A stretch of 64,000 bases of DNA from Branchiostoma floridae (GCF_000003815.2 NC_049987.1:19227906-19291905); one strand, 5' to 3'. Shown: positions 24,901 to 36,739, counted from the stretch's first letter. The notes: generated by a model not told the origin, from the sequence alone. Program-made: numbers and translations.

Positions 24901-27900
24901 AGGGTTGAACCTTCGTATTTCTAGACTGCATTCTAAGAATGACATCCAAACAGCCATATTTTTATGTGTTTGTCTAAAAGTGACGTGGCAAGTTAACTCA
25001 TTATGTGACAGAAATAACCACTGAGAAGGTTCTAATAGAGTTTTTGCAGTTACAAAACAATTTTAATTTTGTAGGACGCGTGCGTGCCTATCACAAGACT
25101 ATCACATTTTACAGTCGCACGACAGATTGCTCTTACACTGATGGCTCTGTCGTTTCATAATTATTTGACCGATTGTTTTGAATGCTGTGTTGAAATTATA
25201 AATGAGTGTCAGATTACTAAGACTTTTTCCTTTTTTTTGCATAGTTGAGGACTTTGAAGAGCCTACACCAGACGGTACGTATTTCAGAACTTAGTACTTT
25301 ATTTTGTGGTTAAACCCTTGCTTGTTCAATCTGGTAGAAGGGGACTCCATCCCGATATCGATATATCGCATATGTGTTAATGAAATATATGATTTACTTT
25401 ATGCACCAATTGTATTCATAAAACAGAGACCTTCGATGAATTAGTGCCAATTGCAGTAGGACTGGCTCTGGTGATATTGTCTATGGTGGCAGGAATTCCT
25501 GTATATCGGTGGATTAAGAAGCGGCAAAATGAAAGACCTGTTGAAGACATGACAGTTGAAGAAGTTGACTTCCAATCGGATTTGCAACGTAAGTTCCATG
25601 TTGCTTTTCATCATACTTTTCTTTTCCAAAATGATTCATTTCGTATTCAATGCATTAAAAAAAGCCATAACTAAGTTGCAGGATCAAATGTTAGGCAACA
25701 GTATATCGATGGTATCCTTGCACAGGAGACACTAGTCAGTTTACAGTAGACAAGACACACAGGCAGATGCGACAACCAAACATGAAAAGAAAGCCATCTG
25801 TAAAATAAACTTCAAGGATATATTAATTAGGACTAAAAAGACATGTTACAAGTTAGGAATGTCTTTTATCTTTTTGTGAGTGTGACGCATGGCACTGTTC
25901 AAGGGATTGTGATTTTTAAGTAGTGCGTCCTGGAAGTAATATACATTCTTTACACGATCTGTTCATATCAAAATTCCTGTTTTATTTCTTAGGACTGCCG
26001 TTTCCTGCCTCCGTACCGCCTCGGCCACAGTTCCTCACCTACGAGATCGATCGAGCCGATTTTGAACTGAAACAACAGATTGGTAAAGGGGCCTTTGGTA
26101 TCGTCTATCTTGCCTCTTTGAAACGCGACGTCAATGGTCATCTCACCACAAAAGACGTGGTGGCGAAGACTGTCAACGGTACGTATATATCGACAGGACA
26201 TTTCCAAATTTAGTATTATTTGTATCAATAGCCGTACCATGCATTTCGTACAAGATTCAAGATTTCATTTGCATATCTACATAAATTAAGCAACAAAGCA
26301 ATTAACGTTACCAATGTCATGACCAACGTTTGTTTCGAAGTTGTAAGTCGTAGAGGATGGGCCACGTATAACTTGCACATTTTATCTGTTCACTCATGCT
26401 TTGCAACGTATAGGACAAGTAGGATGCGTACACTCTCCAAGTAGCGGTTAGGTTCCGGCTGTTTTTGACGTTTTTAGGTGTTTTCATTGGGCTTTCTATT
26501 TTGTACAGTTTTTTATGTATCGAGAGTAGGATTGCAAAGTGTTGTAAAAGTCATATGAAAATAATGAAAACAATGGATCTACAACTACATGGTAATTTCA
26601 CAAACAGGACAAATATTCACCGTCATCGGCGATTTTGTGGTTGTTTATTTTGCAGAGGATGCAGGAGAAGAGGAAACAAAAACATTCATACGAGAGATCG
26701 ACACTACTATTAACCTGAGGCAGCATGTCAACCTGCTGGGTCTGATTGGCTGCTGTACAGTGTCACGCCCTCCCTACCTGCTCACGGAATACATGCCGTA
26801 TGGAGACCTGAAACATTTTCTACTCAAGTGCAGGAAGGTAATAAAAAGATATTAAAACTTGTCATGTAACCACAAGTGATGTAACCACAAGTGATGTAAC
26901 CACAAGTGATGTAACCACAAGTGATGTAACCACAAGTGGGACCATACCATTTCTTACATGCGTGGTGATTAAAGCAACCAACTGTACATAGTGGCGCATA
27001 TTCATGATCATTTTTAGATGGTCCGCCAATAATTTTGAAAGACAACGCGAAGAAACCTTGATATATATCGTAATTCGTTATTTTCCATGGCATTTATGTT
27101 GGTAAGTTGGGACGTTAGGTTTTTTTCCACCGTGCCAAAATTGCAGGCCAAAATACAAATAACTTTCGCTGTGTCCACAAAAACGGGGGCATTGTTTGCA
27201 ACCTGTGCGTGTGTTTTAGTGTTGGTGTGTGTCCGTATAGCTATTTGAATATTTTGTGTCTACGATTTCCTTTGCATGATAAATCACTACAGTCAGAAGG
27301 CAGTAAGTTATGAGTAACCTTCTGAGTGTAACTGTAATTTATGGCGTATTGTAGAAGCAATTTGGCAAATTTTGAGCTTATTGCGATAGATATTATTAAC
27401 TCTTTTATTCTCTCATGTGAATTCACAACAAAGCCAGAGGAGAGGCTCCGGGACAGCATGTATAACTTCACAGAGATGAAAGTTTACCAAGTTGCACGAC
27501 AGATAGCAAGTGGAATGGTAAGTCAGTGATAATTTGCAAAGGTGGAACATTTTAACAGTATTGAGGACTTGTCAACTCTTGGTTTCAGACAGGAATGGTA
27601 TATGTCAATTGAAATTTTGAAACGCATAGTTTAGCATAATTCACTATAGGTCACTTGATCTAATTTTCGTTCTCAACAGATATTTATTGCCCAAGCTGGA
27701 TACATCCATGGCGACCTGGCTGCCAGGAACATTCTAGTAGGGAAGAAGCTTCTTGTGAAGATTGCAGATTTCGGGCTTACCACAGACATCTATGAGAAGG
27801 GTTACCAGCGGCAGGACGGGGAACAGAAGATCCCCCTGCGGTGGATGGCACCAGAAAGGCTGCTACGTGAGGGGCGATACACCAGCAAGAGCGACATGTG

Positions 27901-28920
27901 AGTGTAGAAACGTTATAGATATATAGTAAATCCATGGAATCCGGAATGTCCATAAGGTTCACAGCAGAAGTGTAACAAACATACAATTTGAAGTATAAGG
28001 ATTACATCCAAGTAATTCAGGGTTGCGTCACCCCTTTGGAGGTACCCTCACTTGACTGTCTCCAGTCAGTTCTTCATCTTGCATATTGCTAGCCATGAAG
28101 GGCCTAGACACTGTAATAGTTGTATGTTGTCCCCTTAATTTTTTCATCCATTATGGACAATCAGTTGTTGCATTATATATATATATATATATATAATATT
28201 TTCGCAGATGGTCATTTGGCGTTGTGCTGTACGAAGTCGCCACTCTAGGGAACGTTCCATACCCAGGTCGAGAGCGCACTCTTCTTGAAGACCTCCGCAC
28301 AGGGTACCGAGAACCATGCCCTCCTGGCCTCCAAGAAGACTTGTACGTAGGCAATAACTTTCTGATGTTAGATAAATCAAGATGCCTACCTGCCTGTCTG
28401 CCTGCCTAAGTGCTTATGCCAGAGACTGGTCCTTTTCCCCTTTCCGTCAGAGCTTTCGGAAGACTTACGACCCAGTCCCGTATCTTTTGTAATTCGATCC
28501 TTCCAGCTCCTCAGACGTCTACCTCGTGACCATTTAGATGGGGGGGGGGGGGTGTAATTATACAAAAATGAATTGTGAATCATTCCTATCTTTAGTATTA
28601 TTGATCATTAATAAACTTTCAATTTTGTCTCTTAATCTGAACCCGAAAGGTATGCTATGATGCTGCGGTGTTGGCAATGGGAAGAAGACGACCGGCCTGA
28701 GTTCCAGGAGTTATATGACGAACTGGACGCTGTTGTAGACTCCATGGCGTTGGATTATGTAAGACCTCGTTCCAGCTCGCCAGCTCGCCAGGCTGAGGTT
28801 GAAGAAATACCTTCAGAAAGTACTTACGACATCCCGAAGGCCGCCAGATTGCGGCTACAAATCGCTAATAATGACAGCGGCGAGGAAGATCATGTAGAGT
28901 TGGAAATGGACTCCTTGTAA
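15919..28920 (+). CDS. Receptor tyrosine kinase 1 (Sushi-Ig-EGF-Ig-TM-kinase)
   Basis: Single-pass receptor tyrosine kinase. Coding exons: 15919-15923, 16854-16945, 17383-17569 (or 17565), 18126-18310, 20411-20571, 21025-21154, 22416-22535, 22759-22866, 23113-23211, 23817-23992, 24131-24269, 24567-24827, 25245-25274, 25427-25588, 25993-26178, 26656-26837, 27434-27517, 27680-27897, 28208-28342, 28650-28920. Splice phases agree throughout if the weak 17569 donor is used. Exon 1 gives MK; exon 2 completes a signal peptide (LLLLIYVLVF) followed by nine Arg. Two Sushi-like exons, Ig-like, six-Cys EGF, two Thr-rich exons and two more Ig-like domains follow. The membrane segment is near residues 570-592. 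The kinase has GKGAFG, VVAK (about 677), FIREI, HGDLAARN (about 779), DFG and PLRWMAPE. The tail carries YDIP. HGD replaces the usual HRD. Introns not listed separately hold nothing recognised. Ligand and named orthologue are unknown. Confidence 0.9.
16234..16423. mobile_element. CGCG-rich MITE, copy 2
   Basis: A complete 190-bp copy in the first intron of receptor kinase 1, with ends tactgtaaatgc and gcatttacagta and alternating cgcggt and accgcg motifs. It serves as the unbroken reference that shows how the copy at 33.9-37.8 kb was split. Confidence 0.8.
18897..20179. mobile_element. Degenerate Tc1/mariner element with about 200-bp inverted ends
   Basis: It lies in the intron between the second Sushi exon and the first Ig exon. 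The first about 200 bases (aactctgcacaaaaagtttcgc onward) recur inverted at 19976-20179, and both ends abut TA, the Tc1/mariner target duplication. Inside, around 19500-19600, a frame reads HPHRAKTIADYLQDAMLEY and then PSYD, resembling the C-terminal catalytic region of Tc1 transposases. Stops and indels break it, and the DDE residues are not all recoverable. It is therefore a dead copy about 1.28 kb long. Confidence 0.75.
21223..22033. mobile_element. MITE with GGCCATGTTGAT ends, copy B
   Basis: It lies in the intron after the first Ig-like domain of receptor kinase 1. The left end (taggccatgttgatttgat) and right end (atcaactcagcatggcctta) are inverted repeats, extended inward by gatgacatcc and ggatgtcatcc. 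The interior has no transposase. Related sequence occurs at 8515-8910 and 49985-50130. Confidence 0.7.
22180..22318 (+). mobile_element. Non-LTR retroelement 3' end with (GAAA)n tail
   Basis: A short body ends in gtcaataaagaaagaaag, with five or so GAAA units. This is the typical look of a heavily 5'-truncated LINE or SINE in the intron before the EGF exon. No coding remnant is present. Confidence 0.4.
22959..23023. repeat. Perfect 24-bp hairpin, 17-nt loop
   Basis: agtagtatagtagggacacgctgc style arms occupy 22959-22982 and 23000-23023 and pair perfectly. The hairpin lies between the two copies of the duplicated Thr-rich exon, possibly at the junction of that duplication. Confidence 0.9.
23230..23606. 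repeat. Perfect 108-bp inverted repeat, 161-bp spacer
   Basis: The bases 23230-23337 recur, reverse-complemented and as far as I can read without a mismatch, at 23499-23606. The left arm includes the intron sequence downstream of the duplicated Thr-rich exon. A shorter inverted pair (agaagagtacgttt just before the right arm and aaacgtactcttct just after it) brackets the right arm. No terminal features of a transposon were seen, so template switching is the likelier origin. Confidence 0.9.
26863..26937. repeat. 15-bp minisatellite, 5 copies
   Basis: Five nearly perfect copies of gatgtaaccacaagt start 25 bases after a kinase-domain splice donor of receptor kinase 1. Length polymorphism is expected. 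It does not alter the coding exon. Confidence 0.95.
28546..28556. repeat. G homopolymer in the last intron of receptor kinase 1
   Basis: A run of G near 28540-28552 in the last intron. C or G runs of this kind also occur near 3061, 31601, 33655 and 39781. They are simple sequence, possibly with assembly length errors. Confidence 0.7.
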
Positions 28921-29076
28921 ACTTTCATAATTATATAGATCCATATCTACATGGAATGATTTGCACTGTAAATAATTGTAAGTATTCGTATGTGTTACGT
29001 ATGTCATATGTGTACCTTTATGTCCAGGAAGATTAGCAGTGTACAATATTTGATTTTGTATCACAGATAATGGACA

Positions 29077-29082
29077 AATAAA
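29077..29082 (+). other. Polyadenylation signal of receptor kinase 1
   Basis: AATAAA lies 157 bases after the stop codon at 28918-28920, at a plausible distance for the 3' end. No other canonical hexamer lies closer. The bases from 29090 to 29840 hold nothing recognised. Confidence 0.6.
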
Positions 29083-29849
29083 GCCTCTCAAAGCCTCTAT
29101 TCCTCAAACACAAAGCCTTGAAAACAGCAGGATGTTTATACTGGTGACATATGCGACACGGACAGAAAGGAAACATGCATGTAAATTCCTTGCGTGAACT
29201 AAGCAGAACATTACATAGTGAGTAGAAAATTCTATGACAGTGAAAAAATAAAGCACGCGAATTATTTATTTACTTTAAACTTCTATCACGAACGTTAACT
29301 TTCAAGATAAATAGATGTAAAGCGTTAAAACTTAAAAATGAACTTGCCAGCTGAATGCACATAGTTGTGAATCTCTACCATTTTATACATATCATTTAGA
29401 AGTCGTTGTTAAATGTTCCCTACAAAAGGCAAAGTCTGATGTACATGGATGTGTGACTTTTAGTTTGTTAAAGGGGATATATATTAGTACGGTCATAAGG
29501 ATAGTTCTGAAAGAGAATTGTTTTCCAGATCATGTTTCCATTACGTTAACCTCTGACCTCCGTTCACACTTATTGATTGTGATTTTTCCTTTATGTTTAA
29601 TTCATTCATAATGTTTGACTTTCTGCGTTGTTGTATAAGTTTTGAATTTAATGATTTTAATTAAATTAACATTCGACTCAAGGCTAATTAGTGTAAGCTG
29701 TTTGGTAATGTGGCGAATACAGCGACACCGGGCCGTTCCTGTTCTCTATAAAGGGCGAGCTAGTGTAAGGGTTTCAGATTCCTAATTGGCTTTGCGTTGC
29801 ACCATGCATGACATTGTGTTCCTGTAAGGTGAGAACGTAAGGCGAGAGG

Positions 29850-31090
29850 GTCCTCACAACTCCCTAGGGGGAAAAAGATCTACTTTGACCCTTGTCTTTC
29901 TTGTGGAAACCTGAGACAGGATTCAGGGTGCCTTTTCTGAGTGAAAGGTATAATAATTTGAAGCGTTGCATTTTCCAAAATCTAGGTGCTGTTATTAGAT
30001 CTAGAATTCTCCAGTTTTCCTACCAGTGTTGTTCAAATGGTGGGTTTGAATGTTGGAGACAGATGCTAGCCGCGAAGTTAACTTGTGTCAACAACGGCGA
30101 TACTGAAGAGTCACGGCAACATCGTCAATTCTGTGACTGGATTAAATCGCAGAAATTCAAGAGATATCCTGGACAGAAAACGTCAGAAAAAGGTGCTAGA
30201 AATCTCGATATCAAAAGGTGAGTTAGCTACTTGCTTACAAAGAGTAATGCATGCCGAATTTAGCTGCTGTTACGCCGTCCTCAGCATGAAACGATAGACT
30301 ATTGTAAGTACAGCGTTTATGTTAAACATATATTGCAAAATAGTCATTTGACAAGGCGCCATAAAGTATATAAGGGGTGATAATATTGAAAGTGATGTTC
30401 GTCCTATCCGTTTGTTGTTTGCTCCAACCATCACCCGTCGTACGTTTGTGTGTATGTCTAAGATTAGTACCTACTATAACCATGCCCCACACTTCCTTAT
30501 CTGAGCAGATTATTAATACTAGGAATTTACTATTAGGCTAAAGATTCTTAGACTAGGAGCTCTGAACGCACAGCAATATGTCGGGAACTATAAAGTCCAA
30601 AACCCATTTTTTACGCAAAGGCGGTTATCTCAACTACATGTATGCTTATAGCTTTAGTGGTAACCGTTTTCCTTGTAGATTGGTTCCTGTAGTCTCGTCA
30701 GTGGTCTCCGGTCGACGCCACCAAATCGACAAGTTTTACTGATGACATAGAGTTTGCTAATTGTATTTTCTATTTTTTGAATACAGAAAACGACAGGAAA
30801 TAATAATGATAAGAAAACAGCACATTTTTTACTCAAAACATAATATGCTTGTCATGCCTTCTGGAGCCTGAGTTCTAGGCTACAATTGGATTTCCTCATT
30901 CTATTGTTACATTCAACTTCCTTGCCTTTGTTCCGTTTATTTGTTGTGATACAAGACACCTCAGGCGTAGTGATCATTAGCCGGCTAATCATGTGGACTA
31001 GATCAACATTAAACATTCAGAGCGCTGCCGTGCCGATACTGCTACAACAATACACAGTTACCCCAGCGTAAAAGCTTCGATGAAGAAAGT
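29850..31090 (+). pseudogene. Module copy 2: duplicated 5' region of receptor kinase 1
   Basis: It carries the same ordered anchors as 14341-15918 (ctagggggaaaaag, ggagctctg..caatatgtcgg, cctgtagtctcgtca, ttccgttta). At the position of the start exon it reads cgatgaagaaagtc, so ATGAA survives but the GTAAGT donor has become GAAAGT. No kinase, Sushi or Ig exon follows, so it cannot lead into a receptor. It contains an exon-like segment ending in aaaag before GTGAGT at about 30220 with an open frame containing CDWIKSQKF. Confidence 0.6.
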
Positions 31091-31642
31091 CTTACCCAAT
31101 CCTAAAGGGAGTGGTACTCAACCCCCCTCCCCCCTCATTGTGTAACGCCTTTTGCCTACTGTAAGACAATGACGCTGTCGCATTTCTAGAGGACGCAGAG
31201 ACCACGGAGACCCGTCAGAATTTCTGTGACTCCAATGATTCTATCTGCTCTGATTTCGTCTCAACTGAAGTTTTATTCTCTATTGCCCTTCAGACAGACA
31301 GCTGTAGTTCAATTGAGCAAAAATACTGTTGGTAGATAACATGATATTCTATTTATGTAAGAAAAACGCAGTAATACATCAAATAAAGGTGAAAATATAT
31401 TATGTTGTTAGAACCGAAAATAGCGATTTTCGTCAACAATACTTGTCAACAAACGGTTGGCATGGCGACACGAAATAAAGAAAATTTCCCCAATTTGGTG
31501 AAATTGTTGCCAACTAAATGTTAGGAAAACTCACCAAATTCGGTGGCTCTAGCACATGTCGTTCTGGCGTTATGCGACATGAAAATTGCCGCAGTCCCCC
31601 CCCCCCCCGCAATAGGGTTAAGGATGCAGATGCTTCGTGTGA

Positions 31643-33150
31643 GAGGTGAGAAAGGTCAACTCTAATAGTCTTTTTGGTGGAGGCTATGCCCATGTGCACA
31701 AACTGACAGGGGTGCTGATAAACATTCTTCATTTTACTGTAAATTAGTCATATATTGTATTTCATCCTATTTAGAATAACAAATATGAGACAGGTCAGAC
31801 AAGTGAGATAAAGACACTTATCGTCCAGTAAAACAGGATAATAAAAAAAGTTCATGGTACCTTTCTGGAATGGACTTGCCAGAGTGAAATGTATTTCCTG
31901 CATATATGTCTCACTAAACAGCATTTGAAGCTTTAAAAGTTCCCGAAATATAGTTGATCGACGAAACACAGTGCTGTAAAAATTCGTCAGTTTTCAAACC
32001 AGTGTTTAAATGGTTGATTTGGGTGTTGGAGACTGGAGAAAGGGGCTAGCAGTGGAGTTAACTAGTTTTAACAGCGGCGATACTGAAGCTGACACTGACG
32101 AGTCTCGCCCATTTTGTGACTGGATTCAATCGCAAAAATTCTTGACTTATCCTGGACAGAAAGAGGTGTTAAAAATCCCGATATCAACAAGGTGAGTGAA
32201 CTACTTGCTTACAAAGAATAATACATGCCGAACTTAGCTGCTGTTACGCCGTCCTCAGCATGAAACGGTAGACTGTTGTAAGTACAGCGTTTATGTTAAA
32301 CATATATTGCAAAATAATCATTTGACGTAAAGTATAAAAAGGGGTGATAATATAGAAAGTGATGTTCGTCCTATCCGTCCGTTGTTTGCTCCAAACCATC
32401 ACGCGTCGTACTTAAATGAGTAAGTTTGTATGCATGGTGTCTAAGATTATTACCCACTATAACGGTTACCATGCCCTACATTTCCTCATATGAGCATTAT
32501 TTTGATACTAGGAATTTTGTATTAGGTTTTAGACTAGGTCTTAGACCAGGAGCTCTGAACACACTAGGTATTTACCGCAATATGTCGGTAAATACCTAGA
32601 GTTAACCCTTTGTTTTGTGCAATTAAGCACATCATCATCTGTCGTCCCTGGCGGGCGGAGTGAGGCGTGCCAACTATGCTCATAGCTTCAGCGGTAATCA
32701 TTTTCCTGGTAGCTTGTTTCCTCTAGTCTCGTCATCGGTCTCTGGTCGATGCCACTTAATTGACAAGCTTTACTGATGACATACCGTTTGCTATTTGGAG
32801 CAATTTTGTTGTAGTTTGCCACAGAACAGAAAACGACAGGAAATAGAAATGATAAGAAAACAGCACATTTTCTATTCAAAACATAATATGGTTCTAACGC
32901 CTTCTGGAGCCTGAGTTCTAGGCTACAGTTGGATTTCCTCATGAGTCATCGCATTCTATTGGCAAGATCTAGATGCATTCAACCTTGCCTTTGTTCCGCT
33001 TTTTTGTTTCGACAAGGTCACACAGGAACCAGCTTTCATCTGGACTGAACCAACGCAGAGCATTCAAGGCGCTACTGTTTCCACTACTGTTTCCATATCA
33101 TTCCATATCAACACAGCTTGAAAGACTCAATATAGAGAAGTACATGGTAC
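31643..33150 (+). pseudogene. Module copy 3: duplicated 5' region of receptor kinase 1
   Basis: A third copy of the module. At the start-exon position it reads caatatagagaagtac, so both ATG and donor are lost. A 61-codon open frame at 32010-32195 begins with ATG and runs through a GTGAGT donor after codon 61 or so. It shares CDWI.SQKF and YPGQK with module copy 2. Only intergenic sequence and transposons follow until 38.3 kb. The stretch 33150-33915 has nothing recognised apart from a G run near 33655. Confidence 0.55.
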
Positions 33151-34479
33151 AGCATATGGCAAAACCTATCACACAAAGTACAAATTATAGGTATAGGATA
33201 TAGGTTAACATCCTAATCAACGTAACAATAAGGCCGTACAGAATTCTTTGATATAGTGTTACAATCGAGTGGGGCTATTCATTAGTTTCGGCATTATTTC
33301 TAAGTAATCAAATTTATATACTGTTGTAGAATCTAATGCTATATAAAAAATCTGTCTGTAGCATCGAGTCCCTTGAAAGTTGTCAAAATCTGTTGTACTT
33401 GATTTGCGAAATTGAATATAAATGAATCAAGTCTAACAGAATCCTTAAACTACATCATAAAAACTATGAACTAGAGTTCCACGAACCCATACCTTTGCCA
33501 ACATGTAAAGCTTCATGCTGTTCAATGCTTCTGTTGTTGAGAGGTTTTTCAGACAACACAATTTACTGGGTATATGTAGTGTTCCAGTCTCAAGACTCAC
33601 AGCCCTTTGTGTGCCTCACAGCCCTATATGGGGTGGGCCGTGTGTGTGTGTGTGGGGGGGGGGGGGCTCTGGGGGGTTGAGAGCGGACTATTTGCCCCAG
33701 CGTGTAATTTCCCAGTTGTCATCTTCATTTTCACATGACTTACCTTCGATATGGTGCAATAATTTAATATTTAGCACTATAGAATTATGATTATTTCTCA
33801 TTGATTATTCAAATTAAGTCATAATATACATGACCTACTGTGCCCAAATATTTGGCCGGCAACTCTGGAACTCTGTTAGCGCTGGTATCCTTTCTAAATG
33901 TCGGGTCGCATATAATACTGTAAATGCAGAAATGTTCGCGGTGGATTAATATTCGCGGTTTTCGCGTTGGCCATTTCACCGCGAATTTAAGAGCAAATGT
34001 CTGTAAGGATCAAACAATGGTGGCAGGGGTCAAAAAATAGATTTGGCTCATATTTTGCACAGTGATAGTACTTGGTTCACAACCCCTCAAAATAGCTTTC
34101 TTTTAGATCAAAACTCCTTGTTGCCATGGTAACGGGCAAACAAAGTTTTCTGGCCAATTTCCCCAATTTTCGCATCTCAAAAACACAGAAATCAGCATAT
34201 TTTACGGCACTGTCCCGGCAACACCTTTAAACCTATCATCAAAACAAAACAAGACCTAAATAGACCAACATTTGGGCTTTATAAAAATTGTTGTGAAATT
34301 TCCAAAGACGTACATTTTAGTTCTTGGGCAGCCTGAAAACAATGCGATGTTTCAAGCTTCAATAAAATCTGATTTTTGGCCCAACTTTGTAACGCTATAA
34401 GTGCCGCTCTGGTACTTTTTTCGGCTTGAAATTTGTACCATATATAGATCATTAAAATATCTATCAAATGCATTGTTGT

Positions 34480-35270
34480 AAAGTTTGGTAACTTGTTTGG
34501 TTGTCACGTGACTGTCCCTTAAATTAGGCCACTTTTTGTGTTTGGTGAAAATTGTGAACTTTAGCCATGTTCAAAGTACGCTACATGACGAAGTAAAATA
34601 TATTTCTACATCAACTTCTTATCAAAGGTGGATCTATGTATTGCCTATCAAATAAATGCTTGTAGAGTTTTGGGTCATGACGTTCAGTCACGTGGTTGTC
34701 CCTAAAAGTAGGCCATTTTTTTGCATTTGACGAAAATTGTGAATTTTAGCCATATTTGATGTACGCTGCGTGACGAAGCCTACAAGGATTCTTATTCAAC
34801 TTCTAGTCAAATGTACATCTTTGTATTGTCTATCAAAGGAATGCTTGCAAAGTTTTGGATCATGACGTTTAGTCACGTGGTTGTCCCTAAAAGTAGGCCA
34901 TTTTTTGCATTTGACGAAAATTGTGAATTGTAGCCTTGGTCAAAGTACGCTAGGTGTCAAAGTGAACAAGAATTCTTATTCAACTTCAAGTCAAATGTAC
35001 ATCTAGGTATTGTCTATCAGATGAATGCTTGCAGAGTTTCGGGTCATAACGTTTAGTCACGTGGTTGTCCCTGAATGTAGGTCAAATTTTGCTTTTGGCC
35101 AGAAGTCGCCATTTAGGGCTGTAGTTAAATCTGTCGAATTGTGGAACTGAAATACTTTACTGGCACTGATTCTGATTATGTGAAGCCCTTAACATTGTCT
35201 GTTGAGTGAGTGTTAGTAAGGCTTGGGGTCGTCTTTCTTTGCGGTGCAGTTGCTCCCTAAAGTAGGGCAG
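34480..35270. repeat. About 185-bp subrepeats carrying CACGTG, left arm
   Basis: Four to five direct units start near 34503, 34688, 34870, 35054 and 35240. The first four carry tcacgtg followed by gttgtccct or an equivalent, then taggccatttttt, then gaaaattgtgaa, then a caacttct..caaa block. The mirror-image units lie at 35600-35900 and 36790-37160. The E-box-like CACGTG is kept in most units. Confidence 0.8.
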
Positions 35271-35918
35271 ATAGTTAGCTAAATGCTGTTAGGAGGTTCT
35301 GTTACTTTGGAGAAGATGCCTCTTGAACAGTTTCTTTCTTTTAACATTGTCAATGTCCAATGCATATCATATTGGTACTACAATGACCGATAATGGGCTT
35401 ACAGTGTTAAATTAAAGATTACTTAAGCAATGACTCTGTTATAATTGTAAATATCAATTTGTAATAAAGCAATTAAGATGTTTTAAATTCAGCTATGTTC
35501 TATAATGCGTATCAAAAGGAACACTAACACGGGAACAAAAGTTCATTGTGTATCAACATTCACAATGTTGATACAGCATGTCTAAATATGGTCTGCTTTA
35601 AGAGACTTCCTGGGACTAAACGTCACTCCCAAAAACTCTACAAGCATCTAGTTGATAGGCAACAATGCTAACCTTAAGAAGGAGTTGAGTTAGAATCCTA
35701 ATTTACTTTGTCACGTAGTGTACTTTGAACATGGCTAAAATTCACAATTTTTGTCGAGCACAAAAAGTGACCTGGCTTCAGGAACAACCATGTGACTAAA
35801 TATCATGACCCAAAGCTCTACAAGCATTTATTCGAAGAAAGAAAATTAAAGAATACAAAGATGTACATTTGACCAGAAGTTCAATCAGAATTCTTCTTAA
35901 TTTCGTCACGTGGCGTAG

Positions 35919-36739
35919 CCTGGTATCCAGCCATATTATAGCTCCCGAGTCTCTTTTGTCCTCCTCGCAAATGGCTCGTTCTCATTTAAATGTAAAAATG
36001 CTGTCGCCTGCTTTTGCGACTTGATATGCAGCAAATTTTAGACAAAATCACAGGTTCCTTCATTTTTCCACAATCGCTGGAATGTTTTACAAAAGATTCA
36101 TTTTGATTGATGGCTTGGAAGATTATCTTAGTGGAATTTCACCCCCTAAAAAAATGGCCGTCGCCTGAGAACACGAAGAATTCAAATAGTAGCCAAAGAT
36201 GTAACAATTCAGTTCCCAGAATGATTGTTCAGTAGGTGAAACCAGCTGAGCAGGCCCTTTGCCCGAACACGCCAGATCGCTACTGTCACTTATCTTGGAG
36301 GCTGTGTGAGCTGGGTTATTCCTGTTGCCAAATTCGGTAACAAACGTTACCACCACCAGTTTGGTGGTTGCCACGGTTATATTATCCACGCATAAGACAA
36401 GAAATGACCGTTTTTGTGACACTGCACAGTTTTTCTGGCTTTCTAAAGTAACAAGGAAGGGTTGTTGACTGCCATTTGTATCCCACCTTGCTTACAAAAT
36501 GTTGTACAGAAATGACGGTAACAAACGTTACAATTGTTGGATGCTTTCCATGCTTTCTATTTGACCTGGTGTAAAAAAGCTGTCCACTTTTTAAGTGTCC
36601 CTAGGGACATCCTCTTATACCTTAATGATGTAGTCAATAAGGCCATTTTTACATTTCAATGAGAACGATCGCGAGCGAAATATGTATCTGCGAAGAGGTC
36701 AAAAGAGACTCGGGAACTATAATACGGCTGGATACCAGG
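35919..36739. mobile_element. 821-bp element nested in the foldback transposon
   Basis: Inverted ends of about 40 bp open with cctggtatccagcc and close with ggctggataccagg, each continuing into ctcccgagtctcttttg or its complement. The segment interrupts the right arm of the TTAA element. The flanks cacgtggcgtag (left) and cacgtagcgtag (right) may be a target duplication of about 12 bp, though the exact boundary is unclear. There is no protein-coding content. Confidence 0.8.

Noticed and set aside
26863-26937. CRISPR array
   Set aside because: Units are directly adjacent with no spacers; it is a minisatellite.
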